This document shows, one piece after another, positions 1 to 8,375 of a stretch of 64,000 nt of DNA. The DNA is taken from positions 1-64,000 of the forward strand of contig NZ_RBDY01000003.1 in the NCBI RefSeq assembly GCF_003626575.1, read 5' to 3'. Under the pieces are notes generated by a model that did no database searches, was not told the DNA's origin, and saw nothing but the letters and a program-made list of their open reading frames with translations. A program made the position numbers and the translations under genes. This stretch comes from Streptomyces radicis (lineage in GTDB: Bacteria; Actinomycetota; Actinomycetes; Streptomycetales; Streptomycetaceae). The number at the start of each line of letters is the position of its first letter. Position 1 is the first letter of the stretch.

Positions 1-120
1 TCCCGCCTGGCCGCGTTGCCGAATCGCGCGAGTACGGCTGAGTACGAGCTGCGATCCGGCGCCTTGCCAGGCGGGCGCCATCCGCCGCTCGCTGATCCAC
101 CGGGAATTATCAGACAGGCC
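1..120. other. Window edge, no gene seen
   Basis: No coding signal is convincing here. An inverted repeat is visible: CCCGCCTGGC at 2-11 and GCCAGGCGGG at 65-74 are perfect 10-base complements. They could form a long-looped stem, or be the end of a dispersed element lying beyond the left edge. The stop codon of the response regulator begins at 121. Confidence 0.3.
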
Positions 121-795
121 CTAGCCCGAGCGCGGGCGGACCAGGCCCGTTTCGTAGGCGAGGACGACCAGCTGGGCGCGGTCGCGGGCGTCGAGCTTGG
201 TCAGCAGGCGGTTGATGTGGGTCTTGACCGTGAGGGGGCTGACGGAGAGGCGCTCGGCGATCTGGTCGTTGGACAGGCCGCCCGCGACCTCCACCAGCAC
301 CTCGCGCTCCCGCGCGGTGAGCACGTCGAGGGCGCCCGCGTCGAGCTCCGCGCCGTCGCCGTTCCCCTGGGAGGCGAGGAACGTGGCGATCAGCCCCCGG
401 GTCGCCGAAGGGGAGAGCAGCGCCTCGCCCGCGGCCACGAGCCTGATCGCGTGGAGCAGCTCCTCGGGCTCGGCGCCCTTGCCGAGGAAGCCGGAGGCCC
501 CGGCGCGCAACGCCTCGATCACGTAGTCGTCGGACTCGAAGGTGGTGAGGATGACGACCTTCACGCCCCCGAGGTCCGGGTCGGCGCCGATGGCGCGCGT
601 GGCGGCGAGGCCGTCCATGCCGGGCATGCGGATGTCCATCAGGACGACGTCGGCGCCCGCGTCCCTGATGACCTTCAACGCCTCGGCGCCGTCCGACGCC
701 TCCCCCGTCACGGTCATGGCGGGGTCGGACTCCACCAGCACCCGGAACGCGCTGCGCAGCAGCGCCTGGTCGTCGACCAGGACCACCCGGATCAC
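121..795 (-). CDS. LuxR/NarL-family response regulator of the psp operon
   Basis: Cytoplasmic DNA-binding response regulator of 224 aa. The receiver domain (about 1-120) has the acidic pair D8-D9 and the phospho-acceptor D54 in LMDIRMPG. A C-terminal LuxR-type HTH (about 155-215) carries LTAREREVLVEVAGGLSNDQIA. The GTG start at 795 is chosen because it begins the receiver domain and overlaps the kinase stop by 4 bases (GTGA), a translational-coupling arrangement. An in-frame upstream extension to 918 would only read the end of the kinase gene. It is the last gene of pspA-pspAA-kinase-regulator, so it probably reports on membrane or envelope stress. Target genes are not visible. Confidence 0.93.
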   Translation of the reverse strand: MIRVVLVDDQALLRSAFRVLVESDPAMTVTGEASDGAEALKVIRDAGADVVLMDIRMPGMDGLAATRAIGADPDLGGVKVVILTTFESDDYVIEALRAGASGFLGKGAEPEELLHAIRLVAAGEALLSPSATRGLIATFLASQGNGDGAELDAGALDVLTAREREVLVEVAGGLSNDQIAERLSVSPLTVKTHINRLLTKLDARDRAQLVVLAYETGLVRPRSG

Positions 796-2099
796 AGGCA
801 CCTCCCGCGCGCGGCGGTGATCCGGGCCGCGGCCTCCGGCTCCGCGGGCCGCGGCGTCCTGAGCGGCAGCGTGACCCGCACCCTGAACCCACCGCCCGGC
901 ACGGGCCCCGCCTCGCACGTGCCGCTGAGCGCGGCGGCGCGCTCGCGCATCCCGGTCAGCCCGTGGCCGCTGCCCAGCTTCTCGCCCTCGGCCTCGGGGG
1001 CCTCGCCCGGCGGCCCGTCGTCGTCCACGGTGATGTCGAGGCCGGGGTCCGCGGCGACGCCCCCGCGGACGATGCGCACCCGGGCGACGGCCTCGGGTCC
1101 CGCGTGCTTGTGGACGTTGGTCAACGCCTCCTGCACCACGCGGTAGGCGGCCAGGTCGACGGCCGACGGCAGCGGCTCGTGGGCGGCGGGCGCGTGCACG
1201 CTCACGTCCATCCCCGCCTTGGCGAACCCGTCGACCAGCTCGTCGAGCACCGCGAGGCCGCGGACCGGCTCGGTCGGCGCGATCGGCTCGTCCTGCTGGC
1301 GCAGCAGCCCGACGGTCGTCTGGAGCTCGCCGAGCGCGCGCCTGCTCGCCTGCCTGATGTGGGCCAGCGCCTCCTTGGCCTGGTCGGGGCGCGTGTCCAT
1401 GACGTGCGACGCGACGCCCGCCTGCACGTTGACCAGGGCGATGTGGTGGGCGACCACGTCGTGCAGCTCACGGGCGATCCGCATCCGCTCGTCGGCCACC
1501 CGGCGCCGGGCCTCCTCGTCGCGCGTGCGCTCGGCGCGCTCGGCCCGCTCCCTGATGGCGTCGACGACGGCGCGGCGGCTGCGCAAGGCCTCGCCCGCCG
1601 CGGCGGCCAGGCCCGTCCAGGCGAAGACGCCGAGGTTTTCCGCCTGGTACCAGGGCTGGGCGCCGAGCACCATGGCGGCGGGCGTGAAGACCACGGTGGT
1701 CGCCAGGCCCACACGCCACGTGGTGGGCCGGTCGGTGGTGTAGCCGACCGTGAAGAGGGCCACCACCAGGAGGATCAGCACCGAGGGGTGGCGCTCCTGG
1801 GGCACGTGCGAGAAGTAGCCGAGGATCATCTCGGTCAGCGAGACGCAGCTGACGACGAACAGCACCGGCATCGGGAACCTGCGGCGCAGCACCAGCGCGC
1901 CACAGCCCACGAGCAGCAGCACCAGGCTGTGGACGGGCAGGTCCCGCTTGCCGAAGCCCGGGCCGCCGTCGGGGGGCTTGGCCACGGTGACGAAGGCGCA
2001 CAGCGTCGCGAAGAGGACCCCCGTCGCGATGAGCGCGTCGAACGCGAGCGGATGGGCCATGAGCCACCGCCACGCGTTGGCCCTCTGCTGAGGCTTCAC
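792..2099 (-). CDS. Sensor histidine kinase, HisKA_3 type, psp operon
   Basis: Membrane histidine kinase of 435 aa. The N-terminal half (about 20-165) holds several hydrophobic segments and little extracytoplasmic sequence, the layout of intramembrane-sensing kinases. The dimerisation/phosphoacceptor motif ELHDVVAHHIALV places the phosphorylated histidine at H213. A HATPase_c domain follows (about 300-420) with LTNVHKHAG and the G-rich GSGHGLTGMRERAAAL. The partner is the overlapping response regulator. The gene begins 36 bases after pspAA on the same strand, so all four genes look like one transcription unit. The family is related to the VraS/LiaS envelope-stress kinases, a fit with PspA as output. 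Confidence 0.93.
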   Translation of the reverse strand: MKPQQRANAWRWLMAHPLAFDALIATGVLFATLCAFVTVAKPPDGGPGFGKRDLPVHSLVLLLVGCGALVLRRRFPMPVLFVVSCVSLTEMILGYFSHVPQERHPSVLILLVVALFTVGYTTDRPTTWRVGLATTVVFTPAAMVLGAQPWYQAENLGVFAWTGLAAAAGEALRSRRAVVDAIRERAERAERTRDEEARRRVADERMRIARELHDVVAHHIALVNVQAGVASHVMDTRPDQAKEALAHIRQASRRALGELQTTVGLLRQQDEPIAPTEPVRGLAVLDELVDGFAKAGMDVSVHAPAAHEPLPSAVDLAAYRVVQEALTNVHKHAGPEAVARVRIVRGGVAADPGLDITVDDDGPPGEAPEAEGEKLGSGHGLTGMRERAAALSGTCEAGPVPGGGFRVRVTLPLRTPRPAEPEAAARITAARGRCL

Positions 2100-2135
2100 A
2101 TCACCCTCATCGTCCGGATCCGGCCGTCGTCCGGA

Positions 2136-2414
2136 TCAGTCCGGGATCAGCCCGTCCTCGGTGAGCATCGCGCGCACCTCGGCGATGGACGCCTCGGGGG
2201 CGGGAAGGATCAGCTCCGACGGCTCGAGCGAGTCGTCCGGCAGCGCGGCACCCATGGTCCTGACGGCGTCGAGCAGGGCGGCGAGGGTGCGGCGGAAGCC
2301 CTCGGTGTCCCCTGACTCCACCTCGGCCATCAGCTCGTCGTCGAGCTCGTTGAGGGCGGGGAAGTGGCTGTCGTCCAGCCTGACCTGTCCCTCCCCCATG
2401 ATCCGTACGATCAC
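2136..2414 (-). CDS. PspA-associated protein PspAA
   Basis: Small acidic cytoplasmic protein of 92 aa starting MIVRIMGEGQ, a beginning typical of the actinobacterial PspAA family found next to PspA. No catalytic motif or membrane segment is seen. A run rich in Asp/Glu/Leu (NELDDELMAEVESGD) suggests a short helical domain. It sits 36 bases downstream of pspA and 36 bases upstream of the kinase gene on the same strand. By context it probably modulates PspA or links it to the two-component system; its biochemical role is not established. Confidence 0.85.
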   Translation of the reverse strand: MIVRIMGEGQVRLDDSHFPALNELDDELMAEVESGDTEGFRRTLAALLDAVRTMGAALPDDSLEPSELILPAPEASIAEVRAMLTEDGLIPD

Positions 2415-2450
2415 GATGCCCTCCAGCCGCGCGTCAGCCGCGCCGTCCCG

Positions 2451-3266
2451 TCACTGCTTGTCGAACTTGGGCGATTCCCGGCGCTGCTCCCCCAGATCCT
2501 GCTGGTCCTGCGCGCCGCTCCCCGCGGCGCCGCCCTCGATGGCCTGGCGCCCCGCGGAGCTGCCGCCCGCGAGCTCGGCCTTCATCCGCTCCAGCTCGAA
2601 CTCTACGTCGGCGTTCCCCGAGATCCGGTCCAGCTCCGCGGTGAGGTCGTCCTTCGAGGCGCCGGTGGGGTCGTCGAGGGCGCCGGAGGCCAGCAGCTCG
2701 TCGATCGCGCCCGCACGGGCCTGGAGCTGCGCCGTCTTGTCCTCGGCGCGCTGGATGGCCATGCCGACGTCGCCCATCTCCTCGGAGATGCCGGAGAACG
2801 CCTCGCCGATCCTGGTCTGGGCCTGGGCCGCGGTGTAGGTGGCCTTGATCGTCTCCTTGCGGGTGCGGAACGCGTCCACCTTCGCCTGGAGCCGCTGGGC
2901 CGCCAGGGTGAGCTTCGTCTCCTCGGACTGGAGCGTCTCGTGCTGCTGCTGGAGGTCGGAGATCTGCTGCTGGAGCGAGGCGCGGCGGGTCAGCGCCTCG
3001 CGCGCCAGGTCCTCCCTGCCGAGGGCGAGGGCCTTCTTGCCCTGCTCCTCGAGGCGCGAGGACTGCCCGTTCAGCTGGTTGAGCTGGAGCTCGAGGCGCT
3101 TGCGCGACGTGGCCACGTCCGCGACGCCGCGGCGGACCTTCTGAAGCAGCTCGAGCTGCTTCTGGTAGGAGTAGTCGAGCGTCTCGCGTGGGTCCTCGGC
3201 CCGGTCGAGCGCCTTGTTGGCCTTAGCGCGGAAGATCATCCCCATCCGCTTCATGACACCGCTCAT
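2451..3266 (-). CDS. PspA/IM30-family membrane-stress protein
   Basis: Peripheral inner-membrane protein of 271 aa related to phage shock protein A/Vipp1, ESCRT-III-like proteins that oligomerise and support stressed membranes. The N-terminal helix (MKRMGMIFRAKANKALDRAE) matches the PspA start. A long coiled-coil core (about 25-200) is rich in Gln, Glu and Leu, and a low-complexity tail follows. ATG at 3266 and ATG at 3254 are both possible starts; a GAAGGGGG stretch lies upstream of the first. It is the first gene of the pspA-pspAA-kinase-regulator unit and is divergent from the DUF3043 gene. Confidence 0.93.
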   Translation of the reverse strand: MSGVMKRMGMIFRAKANKALDRAEDPRETLDYSYQKQLELLQKVRRGVADVATSRKRLELQLNQLNGQSSRLEEQGKKALALGREDLAREALTRRASLQQQISDLQQQHETLQSEETKLTLAAQRLQAKVDAFRTRKETIKATYTAAQAQTRIGEAFSGISEEMGDVGMAIQRAEDKTAQLQARAGAIDELLASGALDDPTGASKDDLTAELDRISGNADVEFELERMKAELAGGSSAGRQAIEGGAAGSGAQDQQDLGEQRRESPKFDKQ

Positions 3267-3522
3267 GGGTCTCGCGCGCCCCCTTCATGACGGACTCGAA
3301 CCTCGGGCAACTGTGCTGCTGATCCCCTACTACCCTACGGGGCCCCCATCCATTAGCGCACCGCTCACGCCTGAATGGCTCCTCCCCGAGGACGATCACG
3401 GAACGCGGCGTCTCACGCCTGAGGAGTACCCGCGGGTTCGGCGGGCTCGGGGAAGGGGCCGTTGCACGATCGTTTTCGCACGACCAGGAGGGGTGGCCGC
3501 CGGGAGAACGTAGGCTGGGGGT

Positions 3523-4113
3523 GTGTTCCGTAGCCGTTCGAAAGACGATGCCGCCCCCCCTCCCGTCGACGAGGAGCCCAGGGGGCGCGACCCGCAGGCG
3601 CCGAAGGGGCGTCCCACGCCCAAGCGCAGCGAGGCCGAGGCCCTGCGGCGCGCGGTGGTCAAGCCGCCCACGAGCCGCAAGGAGGCGTCCAAGCGCGCCA
3701 GGGAGGCCAGGCGGGCCGCGCTGACCAAGCAGCGCGAGGCCCTGCTCTCCGGCGACGAGCGGCACCTGCCCTCGCGCGACCGCGGCCCGGTGCGCCGTTA
3801 CGCCAGGGACTTCGTGGACGCCAAGTTCCATGTGGCGGAGTTCTTCCTGCCGATCGCCGTGGTCATCCTGATCATGAGCATGTTGCCGTCGATCCAGGCG
3901 AGGAACATCGCGCTGCTCCTGTGGCTCGTCGTCATCGTGATGATCGTCTTCGACTCGATCCTGATGACCCGGCGCCTGAAGAAGCGGCTGCGCGCCAAGT
4001 ACCCCGACGAGAGCCTGCGCGGCGCGTCGGCTTACGCCCTGATGCGCACGATGCAGATGCGGCGGATGCGCCTGCCGAAGCCGCAGATCAAGCGCGGCGA
4101 GGAGCCTCGTTAG
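3523..4113 (+). CDS. DUF3043 domain membrane protein
   Basis: 196-aa protein of the actinobacterial DUF3043 family, function unknown. The first 90 residues are highly charged and Lys/Arg-rich. Two adjacent hydrophobic segments follow (about 106-121 and 128-149: FFLPIAVVILIMSML and IALLLWLVVIVMIVFDSIL), then a basic C-terminus with MRTMQMRRMRLPKPQ, typical of the family. This is a helical-hairpin membrane protein with cytoplasmic charged ends. The GTG start gives MFRSRSKDD. It is transcribed divergently from pspA across about 256 bp. Confidence 0.9.
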   Translation: MFRSRSKDDAAPPPVDEEPRGRDPQAPKGRPTPKRSEAEALRRAVVKPPTSRKEASKRAREARRAALTKQREALLSGDERHLPSRDRGPVRRYARDFVDAKFHVAEFFLPIAVVILIMSMLPSIQARNIALLLWLVVIVMIVFDSILMTRRLKKRLRAKYPDESLRGASAYALMRTMQMRRMRLPKPQIKRGEEPR

Positions 4114-4211
4114 CCGTCGCTCGTCGGACGTCGGCCGCCTCGGTCCGCCACCCCTCGAACGGCGTGGCGGGGCATCCCTGATGGCCGGGGGCCCGCGGTC
4201 AGAATGCGGTC

Positions 4212-5240
4212 ATGGTCCGCAGTTCTGCTTCCGGTGCCGTTCTCGTGTCCGCCGCCGCGCTGCTCGCCGCGGGGACGGGGTGTACGTCGGGTGGGTCGGG
4301 CGGCCGTGAGGCGCCGATCCCCGTCGTGAGCGACGACCTCCAGGAGACCTACCAGGACGTGGTCAACGACGTGCTGCCCTCGGTCGTGCAGATCACCACC
4401 GATGACGGCCTCGGCTCGGGCGTCGTGTACGACGGCGAAGGGCACATCGTGACCAACGCGCACGTCGTCGGCGAGGGCGAGTCGTTCGACGTGCTGCTCG
4501 CCACCGGGCGGAAGGCGCAGCGCGCCGACCTCGTCGCGTCCTACCCCGAGCAGGACCTCGCGGTGATCGGGCTGCGGGACGTGCCGGACCAGCTGCGGCC
4601 CGCGACGTTCGGGGACTCGTCGAGGGTGGAGATCGGGCAGATCGTGCTGGCCATGGGCAACCCCCTCGGCCTGTCGTCGAGCGTCACTCAGGGCATCGTC
4701 TCGGCCGTGGGCCGCTCGGTGAGCGAGGGCGAGGGGCAGGCCACGCTTGGCGACATGGTGCAGACCTCGGCGGCGATCAACCCGGGGAACAGCGGGGGCG
4801 CGCTGGTCAACCTGTCGGGCCACGTCATCGGCATCCCGACGCTCGCCGCGCGCGACCCGGGCCTCGGGGGCGGGCAGGCACCGGGGATCGGGTTCGCGAT
4901 CCCGGCCTCGACGGTGACGTTCCTCGTGGACCAGCTGATCGAGCACGGCGAGGTGCGGGACTCCGGGCGCGCGGCGCTCGGCGTCACCGTGCGGACGGTG
5001 CTCGGCGACGGGTTCGAGCCGTCGGGCGCGGCGATCGTGGACGTGAACGACGACGGGCCCGCCGCACGCGCGGGGCTGCGCCCCGGCGACGTGATCGTGC
5101 GGGTCGCGGGCGAGCGGGTCACCGACGTGGTCTCGCTCTCCGAGGCGCTGGCGGCGCACGGGCCAGGCGACGAGATCGAGGTGACGTTCGAGCGGGACGG
5201 GTCGCGGGAGAGCGCGCGGGTCGAGCTGGGTGAGGCGTGA
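4212..5240 (+). CDS. HtrA/DegP-like trypsin-family serine protease with PDZ domain
   Basis: Exported S1C-family protease of 342 aa. The N-terminal hydrophobic segment ends at C24 (AAGTGC), which would be a poor lipobox, so either a lipoprotein or a cleaved secreted protein is possible. The catalytic triad is H84 (TNAHVV), D115 (EQDLAVIG) and S194 (GNSGG). A PDZ domain occupies about 250-340, with the GLRPGDVIVRV loop. The expected role is degradation or quality control of damaged envelope proteins. It lies just beyond the psp stress operon, though no shared transcript is implied because the strands differ. Confidence 0.93.
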   Translation: MVRSSASGAVLVSAAALLAAGTGCTSGGSGGREAPIPVVSDDLQETYQDVVNDVLPSVVQITTDDGLGSGVVYDGEGHIVTNAHVVGEGESFDVLLATGRKAQRADLVASYPEQDLAVIGLRDVPDQLRPATFGDSSRVEIGQIVLAMGNPLGLSSSVTQGIVSAVGRSVSEGEGQATLGDMVQTSAAINPGNSGGALVNLSGHVIGIPTLAARDPGLGGGQAPGIGFAIPASTVTFLVDQLIEHGEVRDSGRAALGVTVRTVLGDGFEPSGAAIVDVNDDGPAARAGLRPGDVIVRVAGERVTDVVSLSEALAAHGPGDEIEVTFERDGSRESARVELGEA

Positions 5241-5299
5241 ACGCGCCCGCGCCGCACGCCGGGGGGCGCGCGGCGCGGGTCTCAGGGGGCGCGGGGCGC

Positions 5300-5512
5300 T
5301 CAGCCCTCCGTGGCGACGTGCAGGCTCATGGGTCCGTAGATCTTCACGCCGTCCTCGAACAGGCTGACCTGGTCCACGCCCTCGGTCAGCAGCTCGGGCC
5401 AGATCTCGCCGATCCAGGACTCCGCGTCGCCCTGGGTGCCGAAGTCGCCGGGGGCCTGCGCCGGCTCGGTCGTCGTGCCGTCGGCCTTCTCGAACCGCCA
5501 CTCCCACGCCAT
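5300..5512 (-). CDS. Small conserved hypothetical protein (70 aa)
   Basis: Acidic 70-aa protein starting MAWEWRFEKADG and containing FGTQGDAESWIGEIWPEL. Aromatic-rich, with no membrane segment, signal peptide or cysteine motif. From memory, similar short proteins occur widely in Streptomyces, and coding is supported by normal amino-acid composition and strong third-position GC. It converges with the HtrA-like gene (60-bp gap). No function can be assigned. Confidence 0.75.
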   Translation of the reverse strand: MAWEWRFEKADGTTTEPAQAPGDFGTQGDAESWIGEIWPELLTEGVDQVSLFEDGVKIYGPMSLHVATEG

Positions 5513-5734
5513 GCGAAGCCTCCGCTTCCTGCCGACTGATCCCGGTCCGAACGCTGCCGGACTCCCCGTCAGGGCCTGTCCGCCCGACTGACTGATGGCC
5601 CGACAGCCTGATCGCAGACTAAATCACGGCGGGCGCCGACGCGCACCACCGCGCGCGGGTCCTGGCGCCGCCCGGCGGGTGATCGGCGGGGGCCGACGCG
5701 CGCCCCCCGCGGGCGCCGGGGAGAGGATCGGGGG

Positions 5735-6934
5735 GTGGATGTCACCCTGCTCGGCACCGGCGCGCCCGCCGGACTCCCGCGCCCCGGTTGTCCCTGCGCC
5801 GCGTGCGCCCGCGCACTCGGTGACGAGGTGCGCACGGCCACCGCATTGATGGTCGACGGGGCGCTTCTGCTCGATCTCACGCCGGGGCTCGCGCTCGCTG
5901 CCGCCCGCGCGCGGGAGTCACTGCACGGCGTGCGGCAGGTGCTGCTGAGCCACCCGCACGACGGCCCTGCCGTCGCGCTGCCGCCCGAACTCCCCGCGCC
6001 CGTACGGCTGCCCGAGGGGCGCGAGCTGACGCTGCTCTCGGGCCACCGGGTGCTCGCGGTCGCGGTGGACGCGCCCGGCACGGGCTACGCGGTCACCGGG
6101 CCCGACGGCGCGACGCTGCTGTACCTGCCGCCGGGCGCGGCCCCGGCGGGCGGGCCCGTGGCGGGCGGCCCGTTCGACGTGTGCCTGCTCGACGTGGCGG
6201 GGCGGCCCGACGCGCTGGCGCTGCTGCGCGCCACGGGCGCCGCGTCGCTGACCACCGACGTGGTGGCCGTTCACCTGGACCACGGCGTGCAACCCGGCGC
6301 GGAGGCGCGGAGGCGGTTGGCCGCGGCGGGCGCGCGCGCCCTGCCGGACGGCGCGACGCTGACCGCGGGCGAAGTGCGGCACGTGCCCGATGTGCCCCGG
6401 CGCACGCTGGTGTTGGGGGGCGCGCGGTCGGGGAAGTCCGCCGAGGCGGAGCGCAGGCTCGCGGCGTTCCCCGACGTGGTCTATGCCGCGACCGGCGGCC
6501 CGCGGGCGGGCGACGCCGAGTGGGCGGAGCGGGTCGCGGCCCACCGGGGGCGCCGCCCGCCCGGCTGGAGGACGGTCGAGACATGCGACCTGGAGCCGCT
6601 GCTCGCCGAGGACGAGGGGCCGCCGCTGCTGATCGACTGCCTCGCGCTGTGGCTGACCGACGCGATGGACCGCGTGGCCGCGTGGGACGACGCGGCGTGG
6701 CGGGGCGGCGGCGCCCGCGCGCTGGCGGAGCGCACGGGGGCGCTCGCGGCGGCGTTCCGCGCCACGCGCCGCACGGTCGTGGCGGTGAGCAACGAGGCGG
6801 GCTCGGGCGTCGTGCCCGCGACCGCGTCGGGGCGCCGGTTCCGCGACGAGCTGGGCCGCCTCAACGCGGCGGTGGCGGCCGAGTGCGAACACGTCCTGCT
6901 CGCCGTCGCCGGGACCGTGTCGACGCTGCGCTGA
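5735..6934 (+). CDS. Metallo-beta-lactamase-like / CobU fusion: adenosylcobinamide kinase/guanylyltransferase
   Basis: 399-aa fusion. Residues 1 to about 215 resemble a PhnP-like metallo-beta-lactamase fold: GTGAPAGLPRPGC start, Cys pattern C19, C21, C24, and a degenerate HxHxDG-type motif SHPHDG at H73/H75/D76. Residues about 222-399 are CobU: P-loop GGARSGKS at 228-235, and VSNEAGSGVVP near 350. CobU phosphorylates adenosylcobinamide and transfers GMP to give AdoCbi-GDP, the substrate of CobS. GTG start at 5735 follows GGGGAGAGGA. First of the cobU-cobT-cobS cluster. No cobalamin riboswitch consensus was found in 5513-5734. Confidence 0.92.
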   Translation: MDVTLLGTGAPAGLPRPGCPCAACARALGDEVRTATALMVDGALLLDLTPGLALAAARARESLHGVRQVLLSHPHDGPAVALPPELPAPVRLPEGRELTLLSGHRVLAVAVDAPGTGYAVTGPDGATLLYLPPGAAPAGGPVAGGPFDVCLLDVAGRPDALALLRATGAASLTTDVVAVHLDHGVQPGAEARRRLAAAGARALPDGATLTAGEVRHVPDVPRRTLVLGGARSGKSAEAERRLAAFPDVVYAATGGPRAGDAEWAERVAAHRGRRPPGWRTVETCDLEPLLAEDEGPPLLIDCLALWLTDAMDRVAAWDDAAWRGGGARALAERTGALAAAFRATRRTVVAVSNEAGSGVVPATASGRRFRDELGRLNAAVAAECEHVLLAVAGTVSTLR

Positions 6935-6987
6935 CCCGAGCTCAACGCCCGGCGGTGCGGCGGGAGGCGCGCGGTACGCTCGTGCGC

Positions 6988-8109
6988 ATGAGTGACGGCG
7001 GTCTCAGCCTCGACGACTTCGGCGACCTCATCGAGCGCCCCAGTGTCCGCATCCGGCGCAGGGCGGAGGAGCGCAGGGCCCGCACGGGTCTCGCGCCCAA
7101 GGCGCTCGGCCGCCTCGACGACCTCGGCGCGTGGCTGGCCGCCGCGCAGGGCAGGGTGCCGGTGGCGCCGATCGAACGCCCGAGGGCCGTGCTGTTCGCG
7201 GGCGACCACGGCATCGCCCACCTCGGCGTCTCCGCCCGCGCGGCGGGGACCGCGAGCGCGCTGGTGCGCGACGCGTTGGAGGGCGCGAGCCCCGCGGCGG
7301 TGCTGGCCCGGCAGGCGGGGGTGCCGCTGCGCGTCGTGGACCTGTCGCTCGACTGCCCGGCCGACGAGCTGCCTGACGAGGTGGCCCGCCACCGGGTGCG
7401 GCGCGGCTCGGGCCGCCTCGACGTCGAGGACGCGCTGACCGCGGCGGAGGCCGAACGCGCCTTCCGCACGGGCATGGCCCTGGCCGACGAGGAGGCGGAC
7501 GCGGGCACGGACCTCGTGGTCCTGGGCGACATCTCCGTGGGCGGCACGACGGCGGCCGGTGTGCTGATCGCCGCGATGTGCGGCACGGACGCGTCGGTCG
7601 TCACGGGCCGGGGCGGCGTCCGCATCGACGACCTGACGTGGATGCGGAAGTGCGGGGCCATCAGGGACGGGCTGCGCCGCGCGCGCCCGGTGCTCGGCGA
7701 CCAGCTCAAGCTGCTCGCCACGGTCGCGGGCGCGGACCTGACGGCGATGACGGGCTTCCTGTTGCAGTGCGCGGTGCGGCGAACGCCTGTGCTGCTCGAC
7801 GGCGTGGTGTCGGCCGCCTGCGCGCTGGTCGGCCAGCGGATCGCGTTCCGGGCCCCCGACTGGTGGCTGACGGGCCAGGCCAGCGGCGAGCCGGGCCAGG
7901 CGAAGGCCCTCGACAGGATGGCGAGCGAGCCGCTGCTCGACCACGGCATCACGGTCGGCGAGGGCACGGGCGGCCTGCTGGCCCTCCCGCTCCTCCGCGC
8001 GGCGGCGGCCCTGGCCGCGGAGCTCCCCGAACTCCCGGCCCCGACCCCACCCGAAGAGCCCTCCACGGCGGAGCCGACGGCGGAGGAAGCGGTGGCGGAG
8101 GCGACCTGA
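6988..8109 (+). CDS. Nicotinate-nucleotide--dimethylbenzimidazole phosphoribosyltransferase CobT
   Basis: 373-aa cytoplasmic enzyme making alpha-ribazole phosphate from dimethylbenzimidazole and nicotinate mononucleotide, the lower-ligand branch of cobalamin synthesis. Recognised from the glycine-rich LGDISVGGTTAAGVLIAA region, the AGDHGIAHLGVSA segment and the C-terminal GEGTGG motif that carries the family's catalytic glutamate. ATG at 6988 is chosen over upstream in-frame starts because these would overlap cobU. The last ~40 residues are Ala/Glu/Pro-rich and probably disordered. It starts 53 bases after cobU. Confidence 0.95.
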   Translation: MSDGGLSLDDFGDLIERPSVRIRRRAEERRARTGLAPKALGRLDDLGAWLAAAQGRVPVAPIERPRAVLFAGDHGIAHLGVSARAAGTASALVRDALEGASPAAVLARQAGVPLRVVDLSLDCPADELPDEVARHRVRRGSGRLDVEDALTAAEAERAFRTGMALADEEADAGTDLVVLGDISVGGTTAAGVLIAAMCGTDASVVTGRGGVRIDDLTWMRKCGAIRDGLRRARPVLGDQLKLLATVAGADLTAMTGFLLQCAVRRTPVLLDGVVSAACALVGQRIAFRAPDWWLTGQASGEPGQAKALDRMASEPLLDHGITVGEGTGGLLALPLLRAAAALAAELPELPAPTPPEEPSTAEPTAEEAVAEAT

Positions 8110-8130
8110 CGCTGCGCCGGGCGCTGCGCT

Positions 8131-8222
8131 GGCCCGCACGTTGTGGCTGAGCGGCACTGTCAACGGTCCGGCCGTGGCACGCAGGGAACGTCGCGGCTCC
8201 GCCGCGGGCCGCGTAACGCTGC
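8131..8222 (+). repeat. Left copy of flanking direct repeat
   Basis: Shares with about 9241-9325, in the same orientation, the blocks GCACGT, GGCTGAG-GGCAC, GTCAACGG and TGCGGCTCCGCCGCG-like sequence, with several mismatches and small gaps. The two copies bracket the inverted repeat. They could be an old target duplication or two copies of a common intergenic motif. Confidence 0.4.
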
Positions 8223-8375
8223 GCTGCCCGCGTACGACTGGCGGCTTCTCGACGCGCTGGCGTATGTGCCCGATGCGGGGCGGGTTGCCACGTCGTGGCG
8301 TGCTCTGGGCGGGTGGCGCGGCGGTTGGAGGGGTATGTCGGGGGGCTGTTGGGGCTGCGGGGCTGTTGAGTGGAG

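Noticed and set aside
16..1146. Long plus-strand ORF of 376 aa over the response regulator and kinase
   Set aside because: It is a frame shadow of high-GC minus-strand genes; its Gly/Arg/Asp-rich product has no domain and the minus strand encodes a complete two-component pair.
5513..5734. Possible cobalamin riboswitch before the cobU fusion
   Set aside because: No B12-box-like consensus was seen; GC hairpins alone are not enough.
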